Positions 37,821-46,198 of a stretch of 64,000 nt of DNA are shown one piece after another. A program made the position numbers and the translations under genes. How positions within the stretch are numbered: position 1 is the first letter of the stretch; each line of letters opens with the position of its first letter. Source of the DNA: Cupriavidus consociatus (GTDB lineage: Bacteria > Pseudomonadota > Gammaproteobacteria > Burkholderiales > Burkholderiaceae); assembly GCF_017814975.1 (NCBI RefSeq), contig NZ_JAGIQA010000001.1, forward strand, positions 310,001 to 374,000. The letters run 5' to 3'. The notes below the pieces were generated by a model. The model saw nothing but the letters and a program-made list of their open reading frames with translations. It was not told the origin of the DNA and did not search any database.

Positions 37821-38774
37821 ATGCCACCCTCCCTATCCCTGGCGGATTCCCCAACGCCGGGCGCCCCCGATGTGCCGACCTCGCGTGCGCCACGCAGCCC
37901 CGCCAGGCAGCGCTTTACCGTGCTGCCCGGCTTTGGCCTGTCGCTGGGCTTCACGCTGTTCTACCTGACGCTGATTGTCCTGGTCCCGCTGTCGGCGACG
38001 TTCCTGAAGACGTTCACGATGACATGGGACGCGTTCTGGACGTCGATCACGGCGCCGCGCGTGGTGGCGTCGCTACAGCTGAGCTTCGGTGCGTCGCTGA
38101 TCGCTGCCATCGTCAATTCGGTGTTCGGACTGATCGTCGCCTGGGTGCTGGTGCGCTACCGCTTCCCGGGCAAGCGCCTGATCGATGCGCTGGTCGACCT
38201 GCCGTTCGCGCTGCCCACCGCGGTGGCCGGCATCGCCCTGACCGCGCTGTTCGCCGGCAACGGCTGGATCGGCCGCTACCTTGAACCGCTTGGCATCAAG
38301 GTCGCATTCACGCCGCTGGGCGTGGTGGTGGCGCTGACCTTTATCGGCCTGCCGTTCGTGGTGCGCACGGTGCAGCCGGTGCTCGAAGACGTGGAGCAGG
38401 AACTGGAAGAGGCCGCTGCCAGCCTGGGCGCCAACCGGTTGCAGACCTTCCTGCGCGTGATCCTGCCGGCGATCCTGCCGGCGCTGCTGACGGGTTTCGC
38501 GCTGTCCTTCGCGCGCGCCACCGGCGAGTACGGCTCGGTGGTGTTTATCTCCGGCAACATGCCGATGGTGTCGGAGATCGCGCCGCTGATGATCTATTCC
38601 AAGCTGGAGCAATACGACTATGCCGGAGCGACCGCGGTCGCGGTGGTGATGCTCGTGATCTCGTTCGCGCTGCTGCTCCTGATCAACCTGCTGCAGGCCT
38701 GGACGCGCCGACACCAGTCGGGTGCGCGCGCCGCGCTGGCACCCGAAGCGCCCGCGACGGGCAAGGAGTCCTGA
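37821..38774 (+). CDS. cysT: Sulfate ABC transporter permease CysT
   Basis: A 317-residue inner-membrane permease with six or so helices; with CysW it forms the sulfate/thiosulfate channel. After a 35-residue hydrophilic Pro-rich start comes [24 protein letters not shown], the typical CysT first helix. The ATPase-contact loop is [38 protein letters not shown], and [14 protein letters not shown] is conserved. cysW starts 1 bp after the stop. The promoter and a structured leader lie directly upstream. Confidence 0.96.
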   Translation: MPPSLSLADSPTPGAPDVPTSRAPRSPARQRFTVLPGFGLSLGFTLFYLTLIVLVPLSATFLKTFTMTWDAFWTSITAPRVVASLQLSFGASLIAAIVNSVFGLIVAWVLVRYRFPGKRLIDALVDLPFALPTAVAGIALTALFAGNGWIGRYLEPLGIKVAFTPLGVVVALTFIGLPFVVRTVQPVLEDVEQELEEAAASLGANRLQTFLRVILPAILPALLTGFALSFARATGEYGSVVFISGNMPMVSEIAPLMIYSKLEQYDYAGATAVAVVMLVISFALLLLINLLQAWTRRHQSGARAALAPEAPATGKES

Positions 38775-38775
38775 C

Positions 38776-39750
38776 ATGGCGGGCGCAGTCTCGGGACGCC
38801 TGGGCGCGCAGCGCCAGGACCGGGCCCATCACAAGTTCGACGCCACCGGCGAGGCGCCATGGGTGCGCTACACGCTGATCACGCTGGCGGTGCTGTTCCT
38901 CACGCTGTTCCTGTTCGTGCCGTTGGCTTCGGTCTTCTATGAAGCGCTGCGCAAGGGCGTGCAGACCTACTGGGAAGCACTGGTCGAGCCCGACGCGCTG
39001 GCAGCGATCCAGCTCACGCTGACGGTGGCGGCGATCGCGGTGCCGCTGAACGTGGTGTTCGGCGTGGCGGCGGCATGGGCCATCGCCAAGTTCGAGTTCC
39101 GCGGCAAGAACCTGCTGATCACGCTGATCGACCTGCCGTTCTCGGTGTCGCCGGTGATCTCTGGGCTGGTCTACGTGCTGCTGTTCGGCGCGCAGGGATG
39201 GTTCGGCCCGTGGCTGGAGGCGCATGACATCAAGATCATGTTCGCGGTGCCGGGCATCGTGCTGGCGACGATCTTCGTCACCTTCCCCTTCGTCGCGCGC
39301 GAGCTGATCCCGCTGATGCAGGCGCAGGGCAGCGAAGAGGAAGAGGCGGCGATCGTGCTGGGTGCCTCGGGCTGGCAGACCTTCCGCCATATCACGCTGC
39401 CCAATATCCGGTGGGGCCTGCTGTACGGGGTGATCCTGTGCAACGCGCGGGCGATGGGCGAGTTCGGCGCGGTGTCAGTGGTGTCGGGCCATATCCGCGG
39501 GCTGACCAACACCATGCCGCTGCACGTAGAGATTCTCTACAACGAGTACAACTTCGCGGCGGCCTTCGCGGTGGCCTCGCTGCTGACGCTGCTGGCGCTG
39601 GTCACTCTCGGCATCAAGACGCTGGTGGAATGGCGCGCACGCAAAGAGACGGAAGAGGCCGTGATCGAGCGGCCGGTTGGTACAGCAGGGACAGCAGGAA
39701 CGGCAGGAACAGTTCGCACAGCGGGAACCCCCCTGCAAGCATCGGTGTAA
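38776..39750 (+). CDS. cysW: Sulfate ABC transporter permease CysW
   Basis: A 324-residue partner permease of CysT. Conserved parts are [38 protein letters not shown], the EAA-type loop [31 protein letters not shown] and [17 protein letters not shown]. The ATG at 38776 follows AAGGAG at the cysT 3' end. The last 25 residues form a Gly-Thr-Ala repeat (GTAGTAGT) from a 9-bp unit at 39679-39714, outside the conserved fold. Confidence 0.96.
   Translation: MAGAVSGRLGAQRQDRAHHKFDATGEAPWVRYTLITLAVLFLTLFLFVPLASVFYEALRKGVQTYWEALVEPDALAAIQLTLTVAAIAVPLNVVFGVAAAWAIAKFEFRGKNLLITLIDLPFSVSPVISGLVYVLLFGAQGWFGPWLEAHDIKIMFAVPGIVLATIFVTFPFVARELIPLMQAQGSEEEEAAIVLGASGWQTFRHITLPNIRWGLLYGVILCNARAMGEFGAVSVVSGHIRGLTNTMPLHVEILYNEYNFAAAFAVASLLTLLALVTLGIKTLVEWRARKETEEAVIERPVGTAGTAGTAGTVRTAGTPLQASV
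39679..39714 (+). repeat. 9-bp in-frame imperfect repeat at the 3' end of cysW
   Basis: Four imperfect units of the type GGWACAGCA encode Gly-Thr-Ala. As in moaE, the array sits in the dispensable C-terminal tail and keeps the frame. Confidence 0.8.
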
Positions 39751-39762
39751 GGAAACGGCATC

Positions 39763-40875
39763 ATGAGCATCCAGGTCAAGAACGTAGAGAAGCGCTTTGG
39801 CGATTTCGTCGCGCTGGACAATGTCTCGCTCGATTTCGACGAAGGCGAGCTGACCGCGCTGCTGGGGCCGTCCGGTTGCGGCAAGACCACGCTGCTGCGC
39901 ATCATCGCCGGCCTGGAGCGCGCCGACGCGGGCCAGATCGTGCTGGCCGGGCGCGACGCCTCGGACCAGCATGTGCGCCAGCGCCAGGTGGGCTTCGTGT
40001 TCCAGCACTATGCGCTGTTCAAGCATATGAGCGTGTTCGAGAACGTGGCCTTCGGCCTGCGCGTGAAGCCGCGTGCCGAACGCCCGAGCGAAGCGCAGAT
40101 CCGCGAAAAGGTGCATTCGCTGCTCGACCTGGTGCAGCTCGACTGGCTGGCCGACCGCTACCCGTCGCAGTTGTCTGGCGGCCAGCGCCAGCGTATCGCG
40201 CTGGCGCGCGCGCTGGCGGTGGAGCCGCGCGTGCTGCTGCTCGACGAGCCCTTCGGCGCGCTCGACGCCAAGGTGCGCAAGGAACTGCGCCGCTGGCTGC
40301 GCCGCCTGCACGATGAACTGCATGTGACCAGCGTGTTCGTCACGCACGACCAGGAAGAAGCGCTGGAAGTGGCTGACCAGGTGGTGCTGATGAACCGCGG
40401 CCACGTCGAGCAGTACGGCTCGCCCGAGGCGGTCTATAACCATCCGGCCACGCCGTTCGTGTTCGGCTTCCTCGGCAACGTGAACCTGTTCCACGGCCGG
40501 CTGGAAGTGGGCGAGAGCGGCGGCCTGCTGCATACCGGCGAAGCGGTGCTGCCGGTGGTCGGCAGCGGGCATGAAACCGCAGGCGATGCGGTTGCCTATG
40601 TCCGCCCGCACGACCTGGACCTGGAGCGCTATTCGCCCGGCGCCGACGGCATCGCCGTGACGCTGCGCCGCGCGCTGACGCTGGGCCCGGTGGCCCAGCT
40701 GGAACTCGAGCGTGAAGACAACCAGGACGTGATCGAAGTGGCGCTGCCGCTCGAGCGCTTCCGCCACGCGGGCTTCCGCGAGGGCGAGCTGCTCGCCGTG
40801 CGCCCGCGCCAGCTGCGCGTCTTTACGCAAGCCAACGGCACTTCACCCATCAAAAAACAAGAGGCCGCACGATGA
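39763..40875 (+). CDS. cysA: Sulfate/thiosulfate import ATP-binding protein CysA
   Basis: A 370-residue ATPase for CysTW. Walker A is [18 protein letters not shown] near residue 35, the Q-loop [14 protein letters not shown], the signature [16 protein letters not shown] and Walker [20 protein letters not shown], all in CysA form. A C-terminal TOBE-like regulatory domain follows (about 240-370; [12 protein letters not shown]). The ATG follows GTAAGGAAA. The LysR regulator gene overlaps its stop (ATGA), so supply and control are on one transcript. Confidence 0.96.
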   Translation: MSIQVKNVEKRFGDFVALDNVSLDFDEGELTALLGPSGCGKTTLLRIIAGLERADAGQIVLAGRDASDQHVRQRQVGFVFQHYALFKHMSVFENVAFGLRVKPRAERPSEAQIREKVHSLLDLVQLDWLADRYPSQLSGGQRQRIALARALAVEPRVLLLDEPFGALDAKVRKELRRWLRRLHDELHVTSVFVTHDQEEALEVADQVVLMNRGHVEQYGSPEAVYNHPATPFVFGFLGNVNLFHGRLEVGESGGLLHTGEAVLPVVGSGHETAGDAVAYVRPHDLDLERYSPGADGIAVTLRRALTLGPVAQLELEREDNQDVIEVALPLERFRHAGFREGELLAVRPRQLRVFTQANGTSPIKKQEAAR

Positions 40876-41816
40876 ACTTCCAGCAACTCCGATCGATCCG
40901 CGAGGCGGTGCGCCGCCAGTTCAACCTGACCGAGGTCGCCAACGCGCTCTATACCTCGCAGCCGGGCGTGTCGCGCCAGATCCGCGAGCTGGAAGAGGAA
41001 CTGGGCGTGGAGATCTTCGAGCGCTACGGCAAGCGGCTGACCGGGCTGACCGAACCCGGCCGCGAGATCGTGCGCATCGTCGAACGCCTGCTGCTTGAAG
41101 CCGAAAACCTGCGCCAGGCCGGCGACGAGTTTGCCGGCCGCCATACCGGGCGGCTGACCGTGGCCACCACCCACACGCAGGCCCGCTACGCGCTGCCGCG
41201 CGTGGTGCAGGCCTTCCGCCGCGAGTATCCGCACGTGACCCTCGCGCTGCAGGAGGCGTCGCCCACGCATATCGTCGAGCTGCTGCTGACGGGGCAGGCC
41301 GATATCGGCATTGCCACCGAAGCGCTGGCGACCGAGGCCGGGCTGACCTCGTTCGAGGCCTACAGCTGGCAGCACGTGCTGGTGGTTTCGCCCGACCATC
41401 CGCTGACGCGCCTGCCCGAGCCGACCCTCGAGGACGTGGCCGGCTTCCAGCTCATCACCTACGACGCCGGCTTCACCGGCCGCCGCAAGATCGACACGGC
41501 GTTTGCCGAGGCCGGGCTGCAGCCGGAGATCGTGCTGACCGCGCTCGACGCCGACGTGATCAAGACCTACGCCGAGCTCGAGCTGGGCGTAGGCATCATC
41601 GCTTCGATGGCGTACGACGAGCGCAAGGACTCGGGCCTTGTCCGCATCAATGCCGACCACCTGTTCGCGCCCAATACCACCAGCGTGGCCGTGCGCCGCG
41701 GCGCTTACCTGCGCGGCTATGCGCACGAGTTCATCAACATGTTCGCGCCGCACCTGTCGCGCGATACCGTCAGCAGCGCGCTGTCGGAGCAGGACCGGCA
41801 GGCGCTGGCGGCCTGA
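40872..41816 (+). CDS. cysB: CysB-family LysR transcriptional regulator
   Basis: A 314-residue LysR-type activator closest to CysB/Cbl. The N-terminal helix-turn-helix (about 1-60) has [45 protein letters not shown], which is CysB-like in every part. The effector domain includes [35 protein letters not shown]. CysB proteins activate sulfate and sulfonate genes in response to N-acetylserine. Because it follows cysA in the same operon, its own level should rise with sulfur starvation. It could be a Cbl-type paralogue. Confidence 0.93.
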   Translation: MNFQQLRSIREAVRRQFNLTEVANALYTSQPGVSRQIRELEEELGVEIFERYGKRLTGLTEPGREIVRIVERLLLEAENLRQAGDEFAGRHTGRLTVATTHTQARYALPRVVQAFRREYPHVTLALQEASPTHIVELLLTGQADIGIATEALATEAGLTSFEAYSWQHVLVVSPDHPLTRLPEPTLEDVAGFQLITYDAGFTGRRKIDTAFAEAGLQPEIVLTALDADVIKTYAELELGVGIIASMAYDERKDSGLVRINADHLFAPNTTSVAVRRGAYLRGYAHEFINMFAPHLSRDTVSSALSEQDRQALAA

Positions 41817-42132
41817 GCGCCACCCGTATCGTCTCGGCGCCGGGGCTCGCCTGGCGCCGGATGGCGCATGCGGCACCCCGACGCCATGGGCACTGGCCGT
41901 CTGCCCCCGCACGGTGCCGTTCGCGCCCCGTTTCCACCGTTCGTCGCAACAGGCTTTCTTCGCGCCCGGGTGAAGGGTAAAGTCCCTGCACGTGCTGCGC
42001 ATTGCCTTCCGCTCCAGGATTGAATTTGCGCAGCGCTTTCCCGCAGTGCAACAGATATTGCGCGCGGCTGCCCCTCCGCCCCCAGCCGGGCAGGAAGGTG
42101 GGCAGGAAACAGGGCAAGGGAGAGAGACGATC
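41817..42132. other. 316-bp gap after cysB
   Basis: The gap contains a GC-rich inverted repeat (41835-41841 with 41853-41859, 7 bp) but no T tract after it, so it is only a weak terminator candidate. No gene, RNA or clear promoter was seen. Confidence 0.4.
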
Positions 42133-42528
42133 ATGCGTGAAGAACCGCTGCTGCGCTGGCAGTGGCGCGGCTATGGCCGCAACCACCAGCATCCCCGCAA
42201 CCTGCTGCTGCATATCGTGGCCGTGCCGATGTTCATGGCGGGCACGGTGCTGGGCGTCTACGGCATCTTGCGGCTGAGCCTGCCCGCGGTGGCGCTGGGG
42301 CTGGTGTGCATGGGCATGTCGCTGGCGCTGCAGGGGCGCGGGCACCGGCTGGAGGCCAACGCGCCGGAGCCGTTTGCCGGGCCGGCGGACATCGCCGGAC
42401 GTATCTTCGCCGAGCAATGGATCACCTTCCCGCGCTATGTGGTGTCAGGGCGATGGTGGCGTGCGCTGACCGGTAAGTGTGGCACGCGCGTCACCTCGGG
42501 AGATTGCGCCGAGACCAGCCAACGCTAA
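42133..42528 (+). CDS. Small membrane protein, Mpo1/DUF962-like
   Basis: A 131-residue protein with two hydrophobic segments (about 25-45 and 50-68). It resembles Mpo1/YGL010w-like proteins: an N-terminal YGRNHQHPRNLLLHIVAVPMFMAGTV with a His-rich start, then LQGRGHRLEANAPEPFAGPADIAGRIFAEQWITFPRYV. Yeast Mpo1 is an iron-dependent dioxygenase acting on long-chain 2-hydroxy fatty acids; the His residues here could be iron ligands. The ATG at 42133 follows GGGAGAGAGAC. The sensor kinase gene begins 9 bp after its stop, so the two may be cotranscribed. Confidence 0.75.
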   Translation: MREEPLLRWQWRGYGRNHQHPRNLLLHIVAVPMFMAGTVLGVYGILRLSLPAVALGLVCMGMSLALQGRGHRLEANAPEPFAGPADIAGRIFAEQWITFPRYVVSGRWWRALTGKCGTRVTSGDCAETSQR

Positions 42529-42537
42529 CATACCGCC

Positions 42538-43701
42538 ATGAACCGCTGCATCTCCACCGTCGCCACCGCGCCTCCGTCGCGGCTTACCATCCTCGGCCGC
42601 GACCTGCTGTTCGTGCTTTGCATGAACACGGTCATTGCCGTCAGCCTCAACTACGGTTTCCAGACCGGCGGCACGCTCTGGCACAACTTCGTCTACAGCC
42701 AGCTGATCGGCCTGTCGATCTGGCTGCTGATCGATATCCCCCGCGTCGGCATCTGGTGGAACGACCGGCCGCGGCGCTGGCCCTTCCTGCTGCTGGCCGC
42801 CGCCGCGGTACCGACCGGCGTGGTGATCGGCGGCTGGGCCACGCGCGTCGCGCTCGACCTGCCGCCCAAGTCAGTGGCCGAAACCGGCGACATGCTGCGC
42901 ATGTGCCTGGTGGTGGGCATGCTGGCATCGGCCTCGATGATCTACTTCTACTGGTCGCGCGAGAAGCTCGCCTACCTGGAGCGCCAGGCCGCGCTCGACG
43001 CGCTGCAGCGCGAGGAAGCCGAAAAGCAGCTGGTACGTGCGCAGCTGATGGCGCTGCAGGCGCAGATCGAGCCGCACTTCCTGTTCAACTCGCTGGCCAA
43101 CCTCGATGGCCTGATCGCCACCGACCCGCCCGCCGCGCGCCAGTTGCTGCAGCGCCTGATCGGCTTCCTGCGCATGTCGCTGGCCCACACCCGCGCCGAG
43201 CAATGCACGCTGCGGCAGGAATTCGAACTGCTGCGCAGCTACCTGGATATTCAGGGCATGCGCTTCGGCCAGCGGCTGTCCTATGACGTCGACCTGCCGC
43301 GCGAGCTGGCCAAGGTCGAAATTCCGCCGATGCTGATCCAGCCGCTGGTGGAAAACGCGGTGACGCACGGTATCGAGCCGTGCATGTTCGGCGGCCATAT
43401 CCGCCTGTCGGCGCGCGCCGCCGGCGACGATGCGGTGCAGGTGATCATTGCCGATACCGGCGTGGGCTTCGGCCATGCATCGGGCAAGGGCTCGGGGCTG
43501 GGCATCACCCATGTGCGCGAGCGGCTGGCACGGATCTTCGGAGCCGCCGCCAGCATGCAGATGGAAGAGAACACGCCGCGCGGCGTGGTGGTGCGGCTGA
43601 CGCTGCCGCTGGTACGCCCGGTCGAGGCGCCGACCCTGACGCAGACGGTCACGGTGCCGGAGAGCATGCCGGTGCCGGCGCCGGCCATCCAGCGGACCTG
43701 A
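42538..43701 (+). CDS. LytS/AlgZ-type sensor histidine kinase
   Basis: A 387-residue membrane kinase of the His_kinase (LytS/YehU) class. Four hydrophobic segments fill residues about 20-135, followed by a coiled coil (140-172). The phosphorylated His is 180 in QIEPHFLFNSLANLDGL. The ATP-binding half has IPPMLIQPLVENAVTHGIEP and VIIADTGVGF, then GSGLGITHVRERL. It pairs with the LytTR response regulator just downstream. The start has no good ribosome-binding site and lies 9 bp after the preceding stop, which suggests coupling. The signal sensed is unknown. Confidence 0.92.
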   Translation: MNRCISTVATAPPSRLTILGRDLLFVLCMNTVIAVSLNYGFQTGGTLWHNFVYSQLIGLSIWLLIDIPRVGIWWNDRPRRWPFLLLAAAAVPTGVVIGGWATRVALDLPPKSVAETGDMLRMCLVVGMLASASMIYFYWSREKLAYLERQAALDALQREEAEKQLVRAQLMALQAQIEPHFLFNSLANLDGLIATDPPAARQLLQRLIGFLRMSLAHTRAEQCTLRQEFELLRSYLDIQGMRFGQRLSYDVDLPRELAKVEIPPMLIQPLVENAVTHGIEPCMFGGHIRLSARAAGDDAVQVIIADTGVGFGHASGKGSGLGITHVRERLARIFGAAASMQMEENTPRGVVVRLTLPLVRPVEAPTLTQTVTVPESMPVPAPAIQRT

Positions 43702-43789
43702 ACACGCTGCTGGCGATCGCCATGCGCGAAGACAACGAGGGCCGCTGCGTAGGGCGGCGCCCCCGGCATCGCCCCAAGTTTCTTTACTG

Positions 43790-43839
43790 CCCCCAACCTC
43801 GCCTCCAACCCGCCCCAACTCGCCCCACAACTCGCCCCC
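43790..43839 (+). repeat. C-rich repeat directly before the LytTR regulator start
   Basis: A run of CGCCCCAACT-like units abuts the ATG at 43840. The opposite strand carries four G-runs within about 35 bases, fitting a G-quadruplex pattern. There is no Shine-Dalgarno sequence. Confidence 0.65.
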
Positions 43840-44685
43840 ATGACCCCGACCCTTCTGATCGCCGACGACGAAGCGCTGCTCGCGCGCGTGCTGGAATCCG
43901 AACTGAAGTCGCTGTGGCCCGAGGCCCGTATCGTCTCGGTCGTGCACGACGGCATGGCCGCGCTGGCTGCCGCGCGCGAACACCAGCCGCGCGTGGTGTT
44001 CCTGGATATCCGCATGCCGGGCATGAGCGGCATGGACGTGGCGCGCGAGCTGATCGAGTTTGATATCCCGCCGCTGGTGGTCTTTGTTACCGCCTATGAC
44101 CAGTTTGCGCTGGAGGCCTTCGAGCGCGCCGCGGTCGACTACGTGCTCAAGCCGGTGCAACGCGAGCGGCTGGAGGCGACCGTGTGCCGCCTCAAGGAAC
44201 GCCTGCAGGTGATGGCGGACGCGGAGGACGGCCAGGCAGACGACGAGGCGGATGACAGCGCCGGGGAGGAGGCCGCCGTGCTCGACACCGACCGCCTGGG
44301 GCAGCTGCTGGCGCGGCTCGAATTACTCGAGCATGCCACGCCCGCCGGCGCGCAGCGCCAGTACCTGCGCTTCATCAAGGCGCTGGTCGGGCAGGAGGTC
44401 CGCATCATCCCGGTCGACGAGGTGATCTACCTGGAAGCCACCGACAAGTACGTCAACGTGGTCTCCAGCGCCGGCGAGGCGCTGATCCGCACCAGCCTGC
44501 GCGAACTGACCCAGCAACTGGATCCGGAGCGTTTCTGGCAGGTCCACCGCGGCACGGTGGTCAACATCGACTGCGTCGCCAGCGCGGTCAACCAGTCTCT
44601 GGGGCGGCTCTCGCTGCGGCTGCGCGACCGGCCCGAGCTGCTGCCGGTGGCGCGCCAGTACGCGCATCTGTTCAAGCAGATGTAG
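43840..44685 (+). CDS. LytTR-family response regulator
   Basis: A 281-residue regulator: receiver domain at about 1-125 with the phosphorylation Asp 56 (VVFLDIRMPGMSG) and acidic pair at 9-10, an acidic linker (about 125-150), and a LytTR DNA-binding domain from about residue 180 (DEVIYLEATDKYVNVVSSAGEALIRTSL). It is the obvious partner of the upstream kinase and resembles AlgR/YehT-type regulators. Its start is not preceded by a purine-rich site but by a C-rich repeat (43790-43839). A strong terminator follows at 44747-44770. Confidence 0.93.
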   Translation: MTPTLLIADDEALLARVLESELKSLWPEARIVSVVHDGMAALAAAREHQPRVVFLDIRMPGMSGMDVARELIEFDIPPLVVFVTAYDQFALEAFERAAVDYVLKPVQRERLEATVCRLKERLQVMADAEDGQADDEADDSAGEEAAVLDTDRLGQLLARLELLEHATPAGAQRQYLRFIKALVGQEVRIIPVDEVIYLEATDKYVNVVSSAGEALIRTSLRELTQQLDPERFWQVHRGTVVNIDCVASAVNQSLGRLSLRLRDRPELLPVARQYAHLFKQM

Positions 44686-44746
44686 GCCTTTGCGGCAAGC
44701 GGCGCAGCCGCCACCCGGCTGCAGGGTGGCGCGGTTTTCCTCTATG

Positions 44747-44770
44747 ATGCGGGCTTCGGCCCGCATTTTT
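44747..44770 (+). terminator. Terminator after the two-component genes
   Basis: A perfect 8-bp stem (44747-44754 with 44759-44766) with a TTCG tetraloop is followed by T5. A second hairpin (about 44709-44731, CGCCACCC/GGGTGGCG) precedes it. Confidence 0.85.
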
Positions 44771-44825
44771 GCTGGCCGGCCGCATCGCCCCGCCGCAGCC
44801 CGCTACCGCAACTTTCGCCCGTGCC

Positions 44826-46076
44826 ATGTCCATCGCCGCCATCGATCCCGCCCGCAATCCGCTTCGCCATGATGCGCAGGTGATCGGGCTGGTCGGCCTG
44901 GCGCATGGGGTCTCGCACTTCTATCACTTGCTGCTGGCGCCGCTGTTCCCGTGGATCAAGACCGAGTTCGGGCTGAGCTATGCCGAGCTGGGCCTGCTGA
45001 TGACGGTGTTCTTCGCCGTGTCGGCGGTGGTGCAGACCGCTTCGGGCTTCGTGGTGGACCGCGTCGGCGCGCGGCCGGTGCTGTTTGCCGGGCTGGCCTT
45101 CCTGGGCAGCGCGGCGCTGCTGCTGTCGGCCAGCAACGGCTATGCCGCGCTGCTGGCTGGCGCGGCGGTGGCGGGGCTCGGCAACGGCGTGTTCCATCCG
45201 GCCGACTTTACGCTGCTGAACAAGCATGTGTCGCAGCCCCGGCTGGGCCATGCCTTCTCGGTGCACGGCATTTCCGGCAACCTGGGCTGGGCGGCGGCGC
45301 CACTGTTCCTGGTCACCATCGCCAACCTGGCCAGCTGGCGCGTGGCACTGGCGGCGGCCTCGGTCGTGGCGTTCGCGGTGCTGGCCGTGCTGGTGGTGCT
45401 GCGCCACGTGCTGGACCCGCGCGAGCTGCGCGGCGCCGCGGGCCGGCCCGCCACCAAGGCCGCCGGCGGCAGCCTGCTCGGCTTCCTGCTGCTGCCGCAG
45501 GTGTGGGTGTGCTGGGCGTTCTTTTTGCTGACCACGTTTTCCGCAGCGGGCATCCAGAGCTTTGCGCCGACCGCGCTGACCTACCTGTACGGCATGCCGT
45601 TCACGCTGGCCACGGCTTCATACACCATTTACATGCTGTGCAGTGCAGGCGGCATGGTTGTCGGCGGCTTTGCAGCCAGCCGCACCAGCAACCATGACCG
45701 GCTCATCGCCATCAGCTTTACCGTCTCCGGCCTGATTGCCATCCTGGTCGGTTTGAACCTGTTCCCGGCGATGCTGGTGCCGGTGCTGATGGGGGTGATC
45801 GGGTTTGGCGCCGGCACCGCCGGCCCGTCGCGCGACCTGCTGGTGCGTGCCGCCGCGCCCGCCGGCGCCACCGGCCGTGTCTATGGCGTGGTCTATTCCG
45901 GCCTCGACATCGGGCTGGCCTGCGGGCCGCTGTTCTTTGGCGCGCTGATGGACGCGCGGCTGCCGGCCTGGGTGTTCTTCATGATCGGCGGCTTCCAGCT
46001 GATCTCGATCTTTACCGCGGTGACGGTGGGCAACGGCAACCGCTCGCGCCGCGGTGCCGCGGCGCCGGCAGCCTGA
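44826..46076 (+). CDS. MFS transporter
   Basis: A 416-residue major-facilitator protein with 12 predicted helices. The first cytoplasmic loop carries the MFS motif A equivalent (VDRVGARPVLFAG near residue 80). The N-terminal half shows HGVSHFYHLLLAPLFPWIKTEFGLSYAELGLLMTVFF, typical of the fosmidomycin/FSR-like or CynX-like group. The chosen ATG at 44826 lacks a strong ribosome-binding site; a TTG at 44769 is in frame but falls in the terminator. Cargo is unknown. It lies between the two-component pair and the ThDP enzyme gene. Confidence 0.87.
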   Translation: MSIAAIDPARNPLRHDAQVIGLVGLAHGVSHFYHLLLAPLFPWIKTEFGLSYAELGLLMTVFFAVSAVVQTASGFVVDRVGARPVLFAGLAFLGSAALLLSASNGYAALLAGAAVAGLGNGVFHPADFTLLNKHVSQPRLGHAFSVHGISGNLGWAAAPLFLVTIANLASWRVALAAASVVAFAVLAVLVVLRHVLDPRELRGAAGRPATKAAGGSLLGFLLLPQVWVCWAFFLLTTFSAAGIQSFAPTALTYLYGMPFTLATASYTIYMLCSAGGMVVGGFAASRTSNHDRLIAISFTVSGLIAILVGLNLFPAMLVPVLMGVIGFGAGTAGPSRDLLVRAAAPAGATGRVYGVVYSGLDIGLACGPLFFGALMDARLPAWVFFMIGGFQLISIFTAVTVGNGNRSRRGAAAPAA

Positions 46077-46122
46077 ACCCCGCCGGCACGGTAGCCGGCC
46101 AGCGTTGCCTGGCTTCTTTGCA

Positions 46123-46161
46123 TGCCTTCTGCGCCTGCCTTCTGCGCCTGCCTTCTGCGCG
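46123..46161 (+). repeat. 13-bp tandem repeat, three copies
   Basis: Units at 46123-46135, 46136-46148 and 46149-46161 are identical except for the last base of the third. The array lies 38 bp before the ThDP enzyme start, where a promoter or leader would be expected. Confidence 0.88.
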
Positions 46162-46198
46162 TCCTGCAATTGTTCCAGCCTGCCTCGAGGATTGTTCC

